64,000 nt of DNA from Hysterangium stoloniferum (GCA_015178975.1 WHVD01000057.1:124001-188000), one strand, 5' to 3'. Shown: positions 51,419-62,175, counted from the first letter of the stretch. A program made the numbers and translations. Notes: generated from the sequence alone by a model not told the origin.

Positions 51419-53027
51419 CAGTAAGCAAAAAAAGAGTTGCAATGTTCAGTAAATTTTAACTCAAATGCTTATAACTCCAGAAATAAATTAGCTAAAATTA
51501 GGAAAAAATATAAGTTAGAAAGCCCTGTTTCTGAACTTTAACATAATAAGCAAGTTTGTTCAAAAGTATTCACTCATTATTAAGATATTAAATACTTTGT
51601 ACAGGAGTATCATTGCAACCCTTTTTTTGCTTTCATTCTGTAGATGAAAGGGCAGGTTGTACTGGTGTTTCTGATCTATTGTTAGGTTGTATTTGATTGT
51701 GTGATCATGTGACATGTTCAAAACATTCAACACATGACAAACAGACCACAACAGTCTTGTTAATTCCAACATGCAGCCTCTTTCTACTTCCCAATGCAAA
51801 CACATCCTCTCCCTCTTGGATTCTGGTCATTCTGCCCACAAGATCTCATCATCCACTGTCTACATATCAGTACCATCTCTAGACTTTGCAGAAAACACCA
51901 TCCTTCCCTGCAGAAGCCCACTGGTGGACATCCTTCCAAGCTTTCTGAGGCTGATAGTTGCTATGCCCAGTATCTCATCACCTCAGGGAAGGCTGAAAAT
52001 GCCTCTCAGATCACCCAGATCCTTCAGAACACTATCAACCAGTCTCTCACATCCCAGACAACTCATAACCACCTGAAGTTAGCTGGTATGAAAGCTGTGG
52101 TAAAGGCCAAAAACCCTCTTCTTACCAAGAGGCATAGGAAGGAGAGGATGGATTTTGCTCTGGCTCATTTGGATTGGACTATAGAGGACTGGAAGACTGT
52201 TGTATGGTCTGATGAGACAAAAATCAATAGGCTGGGGTCAGATAGGAAGAGGTGGGCTTGGAAGAAGACAGGGGAGGGTCTGAGTGATAGACTTGTGAAG
52301 GAGACTGTAAAGTTTGGAGGTGGATCTCTGATGATGTGGGGCTGCATGCTGTGGGAGGGAGTTGGGTATGCATGCAAGATTGATGGGAGGATGGATGGAG
52401 AGTTATACACCAAGATTCTGCAAGATGAACTTCAGGAAAGCCTTGCCTTCTATGGCAAGAATCCCTCCACTATCATCTTCCAGCAGGATAATGATCCCAA
52501 GCACAAGTCCAAGAGAGCTACAACTTGGTTTGAAGATCATGGATATAAGGTCCTTCCTTGGCCAGCACAGTCCCCTGACCTCAATCCTATTGAACATCTC
52601 TGGGATCATCTGAAAAAGAAGCTGGGAGAGTATGAGAGGGCCCTAGGAGGGATATTGGAGCTGTGGGAGAGGGTACAAGTAGAGTGGGATAAAATAATGC
52701 CAGAGGTGTGCCAGAATTGATTGAAAGTATGCCTAGGAGGGTTGTAGCAGTGGTCAAGGCTTAAGGAGGTCATACCAAGTACTAGAATGTATAGCTTTAT
52801 GTTTATAAAATGAAAGCAAAAAAAGGGTTGCAATGATACTCCTGTACAAAATATTTAATCTCTCAACAATGAGTGAGTATTTTTGAACAAACTTGCTTAT
52901 TATGTTAAAGTTCAGAAATAGGGCTTTCTAACTTATATTTTTTCCTAATTTTAGCTAATTTATTTCTGGAGTTATAAGCATTTGAGTTAAAATTTACTGA
53001 ACATTGCAACCCTTTTTTTGCTTACTG
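51419..53027 (+). mobile_element. Tc1/mariner element 1
   Basis: 1609 bp in a TA target (51417-51418 and 53028-53029), splitting the Gypsy-B region between protease and RT. Terminal inverted repeats of over 200 bp: cagtaagcaaaaaaagagtt at the left, ...cctttttttgcttactg at the right. Each arm carries an internal inverted copy of its own tip (about 51608-51636 and 52806-52840), so each arm could fold on itself. Confidence 0.95.
51771..52720 (+). pseudogene. Tc1 transposase 1, one N-terminal frameshift
   Basis: DDE transposase for cut-and-paste movement. The N-terminal helix-turn-helix part starts at ATG 51771 (MQPLSTSQCKHILSLLDSGH); the frame changes near 51870 and continues SRLCRKHHPSLQKPTGGHPS. 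The catalytic core is whole: VVWSDETKINR (first Asp), IIFQQDNDPKHKSK (second Asp), SPDLNPIEHLWDHLKKKL (Glu). Ends at 52720. A single small indel separates it from an intact gene. Confidence 0.9.
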
Positions 53028-53029
53028 TA

Positions 53030-54040
53030 TTAGAGAGATGGGAGGTGGAGAGCTTGGATTTGCCACAGGGGCCAGAGGTGCTGTAGATGCCATATTTGCC
53101 AAAACAGGTGGAGACAGACCAGTCGTATTGGGTGCTGATGGGGTTCAGAAATGGATACTGCCCAATACCCAATCAATCAATGGATTGTAGCAGGTGAGCC
53201 AGTTATGTCCTAGAACCACGGAGCAGCTCGAGTCCAACTGTGTTACAAAAAACGTAACTGTCTGAAAGGTTCCACATGGGAATCAAAGTCAGAGTTTGCA
53301 GGCTTGTGAGATTATGGAGTTTGAGGTACCATCAAAACTTCAGAGCAGAATCAGATCTATTGCATAGGTTTTTAACTGATGTTTTCAGGAAAAATTTATA
53401 TCTATAAAACAATGGGTTGAACCTGAATCTACGAGAGCTTGAAAAGTAAGACTCCCAAAGGGTTCTGAAGTGAGATTTATAAACAATGAATTTGGATCAT
53501 ACAGGGCAGATGTGTTAAGATGACAATTTTCTGGTATGCGGGGAGATTCAATGCAACTCTCCAACTGCACGGAATCCAGAGAGTTGCTTAATCTTTTTTT
53601 GACTCGGCAGCTGGCTTAGCTGGTTGTGAAGTTGTGGCTGTATTGGCCAATCGGGCTTTTGTGGCCTTTAGGCAAGCAGCGACTCAGTGTCTGGGATCTG
53701 CACACAACAAACAAAGATTGTTGTCCATTCAATGTTGCTTTTCTTGTGGTAGGAGCTTGCTGTCGGAGCTGAGTTTGCCAGTTAGGTCAGGTTTGTCCTT
53801 GTCTTGAGACTTATTTGACTGTTTGCCCTTGCCTTTTTTGTCATTAGAACCCTTGTTGTCAGACTTCTTATCGGGGTTTGAGTTGCCGCTATTGTTGGTG
53901 TTTTGATTACCAGACTTGTTGGCATTCTTGTTGTCCAATGATTTTTTGTCTGATGATTTTTTGTCTGATGATTTTTTGTCTGATGATTTTTTGTCTGATG
54001 ATTTTTTGTCTGATGATTTTTTGTCCAATGATTTTTTGTC
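53030..54040 (-). pseudogene. Gypsy-B protease and gag C-terminal region
   Basis: Minus strand: a Lys/Ser/Asp repeat region (53935-54050), NPDKKSDNKGSND, a degenerate Cys-poor knuckle region, then the aspartic protease motif FQALVDSGSTHCFID (about 53400). In-frame stops are present between these parts. Confidence 0.8.
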
Positions 54041-54055
54041 CAATGGGTTTTCACG
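53935..54055. repeat. 15-bp tandem repeat in Gypsy-B gag
   Basis: About eight copies of attttttgtctgatg (plus strand), encoding SDKKS repeats on the minus strand. The outer copies read gtccaatg. A coding minisatellite making a basic/polar tract. Confidence 0.9.
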
Positions 54056-54647
54056 ACTGATTTCTGAGCATTGTTCCCAGTATCAGGCATCCGCGTTTTG
54101 GGCTTTTAGATGCATGAGAGGGAGAGTCTTCAGTTTGCTGGTCTCTCCTTTGGAAACTTCATCTTTGAGGTGAGACAGGAGGCCAGAGTAAACTGGTAAT
54201 GGAGGGTCAAATCATCCCAGTCGCAACACGTGGCAAGGTTGTTGAACTGGATGATGTAGTCGGTGATGCATTGGGTGTCTTTCATTTTGAGATTAGAAAG
54301 CATGGTCTCAGCATTGCCAGTTTGGTCATAGGGGCTGAAGTTTGTTTCAAGTTCCTCAATGAAGGCATCCCAATCATGAAGCCAATCAGGATCTTTGGAA
54401 GTGAGGCTGGAGAATGTGGGTTCAAACCAGGCTGCTGCGGAGTCCTTGAGGTACAAGAATGCAAAGTTTACCTTTTGGTCATCTGTTGCAAAAGCAGCTG
54501 GTCAGTCCCAAAAATTGAATCGACATTGCATAAGAAATATCGGCAATTTCTTCGGGTTTGAGCCGGTAAATGGTTTGGGTTTATTGACTCGGGTTTGCCC
54601 AGGTTCTTTTTCCTTTGTATTGTTCTTAAGGAAATCGTTAAGGGATC

Positions 54648-55192
54648 TGTTACGACCCATTCCCGGATGTTTTCAATATCCGACTTCCAATCTCCGACTA
54701 CGGAACATCATAGTTACCGTGTCATCCACGTTCTTCCCTTGTTCCGCATTTGGTAATTTGTCCGTTGACAAGTATTCACTCGTTTGTTTGTTGTATTCCC
54801 GTTTTGGAATATTGTCTCCCTAATATGTCTTATTGTATTTCCGTTTTAAGAACATTTCCATTTCCGTCTTATTATGGTCTTAGTTTGTAGTACAATAACG
54901 AGTAGACTTATATTAGTTTCCGCGAATTTGTACTTTACCTCAGATCTGATATCGACTTAGTTTCTTATTCCTTCTCCCATCTTTCTGTACGCTCGATATT
55001 CGGAACTCTTCGGAACTCTGAATATCCATATCTTCCATTGTAAGTCTCACCTCTGAAATTAAGGACTTTGAGCGTTTGCGTAGAGGTGCAGCACATAAGC
55101 TGAAGCCGACGTCCTGACCCTATCCGATAGTTCCCGACTTCCCGGTGACTTTCCGATAGTTCCGGAATAAGTTCCCGACACGGCACTTAACA
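54648..55192 (+). mobile_element. Solo LTR-W in Gypsy-B gag
   Basis: 545 bp, TGTTACGACCCATTCC...ggcacttaaca, target duplication ggatc (54643-54647 and 55193-55197). Nearly identical to the copy at 37020-37563. Confidence 0.95.
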
Positions 55193-55929
55193 GGATCCTA
55201 AGGTACCTGAGAACAATTCCCATGTCTTGTCGGGAGAGAAATCTGGTTTTTGTTTTGTGGACTTCATAGGATCACTAGCCTGAGGTAAGAACTGGTCGCT
55301 ATCCTCAGGTTTGGGTCCCGGAGCTGACTGATTGTTAACCTCTCCAGGTGCTTCGGGTTCAGTGGCTTCAGTAACTTCTTCAGCATCACTGGTAATTTCT
55401 ATGAAGCAGGATTCTTCAGAGGATTCTGGATGTGGGGTTTTGTTATGTATTTCTAAGTTTTTTCCAATTTTTAAACAATTTCCCCTAACAAATTGCGAAA
55501 ACAAATATTCAAATGTAATTATATTGCGACGATTAAATTGTACAATATTTGTTTGATTTATCTTGAATTTATACAATTTATTTTGTATTTTTATCTAATA
55601 AATTGAGCAAATTATTGAATTTCTACTTTTTATTCTTTTTTGATTAATATGTCGGCGACTCAGCGCTTATTCACAACGCGCGAGTAATCATGTGACATTC
55701 ACATGATATTTCAAACTCCGACGCCGATAAAACGCGATTTGAAATACTCGCGCATTATCAAGGCGAAATATATATATTTTTATATTATTATAATAAAATA
55801 TTATATTTATAACTAACTAAAAGTAAATATAATAATTATATAATAATATAAAACCGGCCTGGCGTTTATTACACGGCGCGCGGGAAAATCGTCATAACGA
55901 GTGACAACCGTCATAACAGGTGACAGTTG

Positions 55930-56060
55930 TCACAAGGGCGCGCGATGGTCACAGAGGCGCGCGACGGTCACAGAGGCGCGCGACGGTCACAGAGGCGCGC
56001 GACGGTCACAAAGGCGCGCGACGGTCACACAGGCGCGCGACTGTCACAACGCGTGACAGT
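55930..56060. repeat. 19-bp GC-rich tandem repeat
   Basis: About six copies of aggcgcgcgacggtcacag. Frames through it read as Arg/Gly/His repeats by chance. Confidence 0.9.
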
Positions 56061-56144
56061 CACAAGACGCGAAGGGTGTCATGCGCGCGCACAGGCGCGA
56101 GAGCATTATGTCATCATATATGCTACTGCAACAAAAACAGGAAA

Positions 56145-56385
56145 CTCTCTGGAACATTCCAGTGGCTTCCAATGGAACATTAGTTAATAGGTACTAATAT
56201 TAGATAGAATATTGTAGAATATTCTATAAAATTCTACAATGTTCCATTATGCCAAGAATATTCTATAGTGTCTTAGAAGTAGTTAGAACCTTCCACAATG
56301 CTCTAGAAAATTCTAGAAAATTCTAAATGACATCACTCCTCCCAGAATGACATCATTAAATCTTCTAGAATCTTCTAAATGTCTC
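56145..56385. promoter_or_regulatory. Cluster of heat-shock-element-like motifs before a TATA box
   Basis: Many alternating GAA/TTC pairs, for example gaacattcc, agaatattgtagaatattct, ttctagaaaattctagaaaa and cttctagaatcttcta, all upstream of the TATA-like tgtatataag at 56394. This spacing resembles the nTTCnnGAAn units bound by heat-shock factor. Binding is not shown; an AT-rich palindromic repeat could give the same look. Confidence 0.5.
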
Positions 56386-57580
56386 AGACTAAAATGTATA
56401 TAAGGAGCTCAGCTCCAGCCTTGAATAGAAAAACCAATCAATCATATTATCATATCATCTCACCACATCTGTGTGTGTCACTGCAGCAAGCAGGCTACTC
56501 CACCCCTATCTGGGAAGTTGGACATCTCATTCCACCTCTATCTGAGCTGTTGGAAACCCTTGCCACCTCTATCAGAGTTGTTGGCCCAATCAGATCCCTT
56601 GTCACCTCAATCTGAGCTGTTGACTGATCTGCTGTTCCCCTGTCACCTCAATCTGAGTTGTTGACTTTTGTTCCCCCTTGCCACTTCTTAACTGAATAGT
56701 TGGCTATCTTTTATATATTATTTCCACCTCAGTTAGAGTTGTTGGTTATCAATCAATAATATATAATTAATCTTATACTATAGTCATCTCTTAATTGAGT
56801 ACTGATTATTAGTTTTCCTTACATTGTTATTTGTAGTTTAAGACTTCAGTCACCTCTAGTTGAGTAATTTGACTGTTTATTACATTGCAAATAATCCCGT
56901 TTCTTTGTTCATTTATTGTGAATCAGTAAAGCATATTCACATAAACAAATACTGAGAATATCCTTGCAAGATCCTAAGACTACATTAAGATCCTGATAAG
57001 TTAATATCACAGTAGACCTTGTAGGTTAGTGTAAATAAAGCATATATTAGCCAAATAGTGTTTTATTCTATATCTAATCTTTTGACCCGTTTATAGATAT
57101 TTTTACTGTTTGACAAATAGTATAAAATATATATAAACTAGCTAGCATTGAAGTTAAATCTAGCTTCGGAATCAGTAAATTGTTATTCTTGTTTTAGTAG
57201 TTGTTATCACAGAAAAAGAACAAGCTTGCACAAGCAGCTCTCAAAACCTTCTTTGCGAAGTAGGGTGCATATATTCAAGTAAACTCTTGACTTCAGGGGT
57301 TCTAAGTCTATTTAGGCTGCCACTGATTAATATCAAATACTTAAATTATTTTACCTTGCAGTGAATTGAGTATTTGCACATTTTGATAGAGCATTGGACT
57401 CCTTTTTCCAGAAAATAATATTAAAATAAGGCTAATACATTACAGGTTTTCAGAGTAGCTTGGGCTGTATACAGGAATGGAGATTTGAGAGTGGAAGATT
57501 CTGCTTTGCCACTTGGCTTGGTATCCTTTTTCTTTGGAGGCATGATTAATGGAAAATGTGAGTGTGAAATCAGAATATAC

Positions 57581-58329
57581 TGTTAAGAACTGAAAACTGA
57601 CTAATGTTGGTTGGCCGACAGGGACCAATCAGAAGGACTTGGCTTCAGCTTATGTGCTGTGCCCTTGCAAGTTACCACCAGGTGTCCTTAAATTTCAGGC
57701 AGGCAAAAACTAGTCCTATTGAATTCCTCACGGCGAATTACTAATTGGAACCGAAGGATAAGTCAAGTGTCAGGCTGAGGGGTTGGAGGCTGAAGATGGG
57801 CGAGTGCACACAGAGGTGGGGAGCGGGATACTTAGAGTAAGACTTATAGAGATGTATGTGGGTGTTCTGAGTCAATATTCTGATTGCCTAGTAACTACAA
57901 CTACAGCAGATTTATATACGAGTTATTGGCATCTAGAAAATACTAACTAAGGGAAGAGTAGAAAATGCTATTGACAAATAAGCTTGACTAGGAACTGGAA
58001 GGTTACAATAAGTTTGGAGGCCATAAGTTAACTGAGAGCAGAATTATGAGAAAAGGAAATAGTCCACAGGTTACAAGTATATATAGGCATATGACATAGA
58101 GTAGAACAGATCATCATAATAAAAAGGGATGTATCAAAGCATAACCAGATAGTACGAGTATAACCTGACAGGGGCATAAATGGGGTTTGATCACCATGAA
58201 GGCATACGTCAGTGTCAAGCGACCAACAGTTTCTGATACAATGACTTGGTCAATAACTTGAAGCATTGATAGGCAGCAATATCCTTGGGGACCATCGGGT
58301 TGTGACACAGTTGTGACATGGTCGTAACA
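57581..58329 (-). repeat. Gypsy-B 5' LTR (LTR-X)
   Basis: 749 bp. Minus strand TGTTACGACCATGTC...cagttcttaaca. The shared motif lies in reverse complement at about 57632-57662. Followed at 58330 by target duplication cttca. Confidence 0.92.
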
Positions 58330-59167
58330 CTTCAGCAGGAGAGCTGGCATTGATCCCTTGAATAACAATTATTCCAACTACAAAACAAGTGCCATTTGAA
58401 CTGCATCATCAGCAGTTTCCAGTCAGGCTAGCATTTTCTATGACTATCAATAAGGCACAGGGACAATCTTTAAAATGAGTTGGATTGGATCTGCATACAT
58501 AGTTCTGTGTTCTCACATGGACAGTTTTATGTTGGTGTTTCAAGAGGGACAAATTGGGGAAGAGTCAAAATCCTACTCCATGACACTGATATGACTGAAA
58601 ATGTAGTGTTAAGGATGTTATTATTGATCCATGAGTAAGTATACAGCAAGGTTCCAAAAGGAGACTAACTTATGTTTTTCAGGTTCAGTGAATTTACAAA
58701 AGTATATACAGTGAGGGCAAAACCCTTCCAATGATTTTTAGTTGTGCAAAGATTCTTGAATAACTCAAGAACCACTGTAGCTACAGACCTGAAATTTGGT
58801 GGGTGGTTAGGTCTATATGTTATCTATATGCCCTTAAAATATTATGATATAAGCATTAGTATTTCCCATGCTACTGTATAAATAAAATAATAATAAAATC
58901 ACATTGGAAGGGTTTTGTCCTGGTCATATGATTAGCATAAAACCTTATCGATTATCTGCAAATAAGGTTTTGTTTAATCATGTGACCTGTCAAAATTAGA
59001 TATATATATAGCTGTTCATTTTCTAGTTTAACAACATCCCCACAACTCAACATTCTACACCATGAAAGCTCCTACTCTTGCTCAGGTTAGCCACATTCTC
59101 ACTTTGCTCAATAAGGGCAAGTCTGCTTCTCAGATCTCTGCAATAGTTGGCAGAGGCTTGTCTACTA

Positions 59168-60730
59168 CAGTAGGGGACAAAACTGTCCCAATGTTTTGAT
59201 AATTCCTATTAAATGTTATACAACTGATCACATAAATTTCCTAAAATGGTGAGAATATTCTAGCAGATGCCCTAGCTTACTAACTTTCATATTCCCAAGT
59301 ATTACATAATATTGATATAAATTGGTGTTACAGTGAATATTTAAAAATAACCAATCATTGGGACAGTTTTGTCCCCTGCTCTTTTCACTGATTTCACTCT
59401 ATCATATTATCCACTAGAGAAATGGAAAAATTCCAAAATAAATCATGTGACTGTGGCAGTCATGTTTCAACTATTACTCTCATCATGAAATCTATTTCTC
59501 CTCTCAAAAGAGAACAAGCCATCTCTCTCCTCCAAAATGGACTCTCCAAAAGGAATGTGGCTTCTATCACAGGTCTTAACAAGTCTACTATCAGTAGAAT
59601 TGCTCAGGAGATGGAAATAGACAAAGAAAACCTGAAAGGAAGATGTCCTTCCAAGCTTTCTCCTACTGACCAGAGGAGGATCATACATCAAATCACCTCT
59701 GATGAGCTAGATAATGCTGTCCAGGCCACACACTTCATCAATTCCATCAATGAATCCCATGTCTCATCCAAAACAGTCAGGAGGACCTTGAAACAGCATG
59801 GTTTAAAAGCTGTAGTCAAAGTAAAAAGGCCCTTGCTGAAGGCTCAATATAGAAAGGGCAGGTTAAGCTTTGCCCTCAAGTACCAAAAGTGGACTGTGGA
59901 TGATTGGAAAAGGGTCTTGTGGTCTGATGAGACCAAGATCAATGATATTAGGTTAGATGGACATCAATATGTGTGGAAGAAAGCTGGAGAACCACTTTCA
60001 GATAGGACAACCCAACCTACAGTCAAGTATGGAGGTGGAAATATCATGGTGTGGGGCTGTATGGGTTGGAATGGAGTGGGAATGCTTGCAGAGATTGAAG
60101 GAAGGATGGATTCTGCACAATATATGGAGATCCTGGCTCAGCATTTGTCCCAGAGCATTGAAAATTTGAAGATTCCAGCAGGTGAGGCCATTTTCCAGCA
60201 GGATAATGACCCTAAACACACATCCAAGATGGCACAAAAATGGTTTTCTGAAAATGATATTCAGATGTTAGACTGGCCAGCACAGTCTCCTGACCTGAAT
60301 CCCATAGAACATCTTTGGTTCCACCTGAAGAAACAGCTCCAGAAATATCCTTCACTACCAAAGGGAGTTTGGGAGTTATGGGAGAGGGTGGAAGTGGAAT
60401 GGCCAAAGATTGAGCCTCAGTAGTGTCAGAAACTTATAGAAAGTATTCCAATAAGACTAGCTGCTGTAATAAAGGACAAGGGAGGCCATACAAAGTACTA
60501 GAATAACAAGATATCTGATTCAAAAAGAGCAGGGGACAAAACTCCCAATGATTGGTTATTTTTAAATATTCACTATGACACCAATTTACATCAATATTAT
60601 GTAATACTTGGGAATATGAAAGTTAGTATGCTAGGGCATCTGCTAGAATATTTTCACTATTTTAAGAAATTTATGTGATCAGTTATACAACATTTAATGG
60701 GAATTATTGGGACAGTTTTGTCCCCTACTG
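59168..60730 (+). mobile_element. Tc1/mariner element 2
   Basis: 1563 bp, TA target (59166-59167 and 60731-60732). Tips cagtaggggacaaaactgtc and its complement; arms of about 220 bp with an internal inverted tip copy on each side (about 59356-59385 and 60528-60545). Confidence 0.95.
59422..60423 (+). CDS. Tc1 transposase 2, near-complete
   Basis: 333 codons from ATG 59422. N-terminal paired helix-turn-helix region: LKREQAISLLQNGLSKRNVA and GLNKSTISRIAQEMEI, then a second HTH with CPSKLSPTDQRRIIHQI. Catalytic DD34E triad: LWSDETKIND, IFQQDNDPKHTSK and SPDLNPIEHLWFHLKKQL, with 34 residues between the second Asp and the Glu. The frame ends at TAG 60421, but downstream words CQKLIESIPIRLAAVI and KGGHTKY show the family C-terminus continues, so about 35 residues are lost to one stop. 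The only transposase here with an open catalytic core from an ATG. Confidence 0.92.
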   Translation: MEKFQNKSCDCGSHVSTITLIMKSISPLKREQAISLLQNGLSKRNVASITGLNKSTISRIAQEMEIDKENLKGRCPSKLSPTDQRRIIHQITSDELDNAVQATHFINSINESHVSSKTVRRTLKQHGLKAVVKVKRPLLKAQYRKGRLSFALKYQKWTVDDWKRVLWSDETKINDIRLDGHQYVWKKAGEPLSDRTTQPTVKYGGGNIMVWGCMGWNGVGMLAEIEGRMDSAQYMEILAQHLSQSIENLKIPAGEAIFQQDNDPKHTSKMAQKWFSENDIQMLDWPAQSPDLNPIEHLWFHLKKQLQKYPSLPKGVWELWERVEVEWPKIEPQ

Positions 60731-61511
60731 TATATCCATAATTTGCTTTACCCATTGCCCGTCACTTGCCAAAGCACCTGGTGGCCATCCATGCAAGCTT
60801 TCTCCCTCAGATATTCATTATTCCATCCAACAAATCACTTCTCAGAAGGCAGAACATACCACTGAGGTCACCAAAATCCTTCAAAATATGACTGGAGAGT
60901 CCATTTCAGTGAAGACTGTTCATAGAGCACTCAAGAAGGCTGGAATGAGGGCTGTGGTGAAGAGAAAAAGGCCTTTACTCACTAAGAGGCATAGGAAGGC
61001 AAGGATGGACTTGCTCTGGCACACAAGGACTGGACTGTGGATGATTGGAAGAGGGTTGTTTGGTCAGATGAGACAAAAATCAATTGTTTGGAGTCAGATA
61101 ATTTGATGTTGTGGGGCTGTATGTTGTGGGGCTGTATGTTGTGGGAAGGACCAGGATATTCCACCAAGATTGATGGAAGGATGGATACTGACCTTTATGT
61201 TAGCATTCTGGAAGATGAACTTCAAGCAACCATGGAGTATTATGGAAAGAACACAGAAGATGTGGTCTTTCAGCAAGACAATAACCCCAAACACAAGAGC
61301 AAGAAGGCCACCAATTGGTTTAAAGACAATGGATTTGTGGTCATGGTATGGCCACCTCAGTCTGCTGACCTTAATCCAATTGAACACCTCTGGTATTACC
61401 TCAAAAAGAGGCTGGGAGAGTATGAAGTGGCACCCAAGAGTATTCATGAGTTGTGAGAGAGGGTTCAGACAGAGTGGGAGAAGATCCCTGCCTCTACTTG
61501 TCAGAACTTGA

Positions 61512-61790
61512 TCAAGTTACCATTGGGTGTCCTTAAATTTCTGGCAGGTGGGAAACTAGTCCTGTTGAGTAATCCTCTCAGTAAGTCACCGATTGGAAGC
61601 TGAAGGATAAGTTGAGGGTTGGCTCAAAAGGGGTCGGAGACTGAGAGTCAGAAACTGAGGGTGAGTGAGCACAAGCAGAGGCGGAGAGCGGGATATTTTG
61701 AGTGAGACTATGAGAGTTGTTTAGGAGTGTTCTGAGTCGATATTCTGATTGATTTAATACTACGATACATGAGTGACATACATATGGTTT
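61512..61790 (-). repeat. LTR-X fragment
   Basis: Matches the middle of LTR-X (caagttaccattgggtgtcc, aaactagtcctgttga, gagtgttctgagtcgatatt) without either end. It replaces the right end of Tc1 element 3. Confidence 0.8.
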
Positions 61791-61799
61791 GAATGTCGA

Positions 61800-62175
61800 T
61801 CTGGGAAAAAGAAAGAAATAAAAAAGACTTACAAAGTGAATTCTCCAAAGCTCTTCTTCCAGCAATGTGCCCACCGTTCGCAATTCAATGCCATATTCAT
61901 TTCGTGCCATGAAGTTGTATGGCCCACCACATGATAGCATTAAACGTGAACATGGGCTGGACGATTTCGAACATCTTTATGGTGTGGATGGTTGCAGTTG
62001 AGATGTTTCTGAATACTTGAATTGGCATGGGAGGCATAGAGATAGAGGGGACATTCACAGCCATCACTGTAAATGTTGACACCCTCAATCGGCAGGCAAG
62101 GAGCTGGAGGGAGAGCCACAAGTACGTCGTCACAGGTAGTGTGGATTTCGTAAGTCTTAATGAGATGGTCCAAAT
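61800..62175 (-). pseudogene. Fragment with C2H2-like motif (OrsD-like)
   Basis: Minus-strand frame: LPPAPCLPIEGVNIYSDGCE, CPLYLYASHANSSIQKHLNC and NHPHHKDVRNRPAHVHV. The Cys/His spacing recalls the C2H2-type domain at the N-terminus of fungal OrsD/TLH-like proteins, often linked to RecQ-type helicases and mobile DNA. No helicase part is seen and stops follow. Assignment tentative. Confidence 0.4.

Larger units (their letters stand above)
55441..57444 (+). mobile_element. 2.0-kb LTR-like insert in Gypsy-B gag
   Basis: Starts TGTTATGTATTTC, ends ctaatacattaca, target duplication ggttt (55436-55440 and 57445-57449). No protein-coding region recognised. Contents in order: AT-rich part, a 19-bp GC-rich tandem repeat, a cluster of GAA/TTC inverted motifs, a TATA-like tgtatataaggagctcag (56394-56411), then a repeated tctgagctgttgg-type segment. 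TG...CA ends, 5-bp duplication and an internal promoter-like region suggest a very long solo LTR; a non-autonomous element is the alternative. Confidence 0.8.
54050..57543 (-). pseudogene. Gypsy-B gag, split by two LTR insertions
   Basis: Starts with ATG at 57543 (MPPKKKDTKPSGKAESST), 37 nt after the 5' LTR. A 2004-bp insert splits it after YTAQATLKT; the frame resumes PHPESSEESCFIEITSDAEE. A solo LTR-W splits it again after SGTLGS, resuming LNDFLKNNTKEKEPGQTR. The gag core follows: FNFWD, VNFAFLYLKDSAAAWFEPT, DAFIEELETNFSPYDQTGNA and NLKMKDTQCITDYIIQFNN. Both junctions are in frame after removal of insert plus one TSD. At least two stops (for example near 54510) remain in the core. Confidence 0.88.
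49970..58329 (-). mobile_element. Gypsy-B, LTR retrotransposon, defective
   Basis: Target duplication cttca (49965-49969 and 58330-58334). On the minus strand: 5' LTR-X (58329-57581), gag from ATG 57543, protease, RT, the start of RNase H, then a deletion that removed the rest of RNase H, integrase and most of the 3' LTR, leaving only 49970 to about 50195. Three later insertions: a 2004-bp LTR-like element (55441-57444), a solo LTR-W (54648-55192) and a Tc1 element (51419-53027). Confidence 0.92.
49610..58640 (+). pseudogene. Helitron-type Pif1 helicase remnant, split by Gypsy-B
   Basis: Left part (49610-49969): IYPNIHDPEVLTNEFFLEWA, ILCPQNPDVDQINDMLFE, YPPEYLNSINFGG, LKPGVSLMLLQNLE. Right part (58330-58640): QFPVRLAFSMTINKAQGQSL and SHGQFYVGVSRGTNW. 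Together they are the C-terminal helicase domain (motifs IV-VI) of the Pif1-like helicase of Helitrons, which replicate by rolling circle. Several stops and frameshifts. The N-terminal Rep domain and Helitron termini were not found. The split is exact: cttca is duplicated around Gypsy-B. Confidence 0.82.
58708..61511 (+). mobile_element. Tc1/mariner element 3, truncated, host of element 2
   Basis: Left end cagtgagggcaaaacccttc after a TA (58706-58707); an inverted copy of this tip lies at about 58905-58925 (cattggaagggttttgtcc). No right end: after the transposase C-terminus the sequence switches at 61512 to an LTR-X fragment. Element 2 (59168-60730) is inserted in its transposase gene. Confidence 0.85.
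59062..61511 (+). pseudogene. Tc1 transposase 3, split by element 2
   Basis: N-terminus MKAPTLAQVSHILTLLNKGK and ASQISAIVGRGLST up to 59167; resumes at 60731 with IICFTHCPSLAKAPGGHP in the same frame after removal of element 2 and one TA. Then KTVHRALKKAGMRAVVKRKR; a frameshift near 61000 before the first Asp (WSDETKIN words in another frame) and a deletion near 61097; then VVFQQDNNPKHKSKKAT and SADLNPIEHLWYYLKKRL. A stop near 61456. Not functional. Confidence 0.88.

Noticed and set aside
53935..54055. 15-bp repeat array considered as a CRISPR-like array
   Set aside because: No spacers: units abut and encode SDKKS repeats within a gag gene of a eukaryotic element.
55930..56060. GCGCGC-rich tandem repeat considered as a replication origin or coding region
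   Set aside because: No evidence beyond repetition; it lies in an LTR-like insert.
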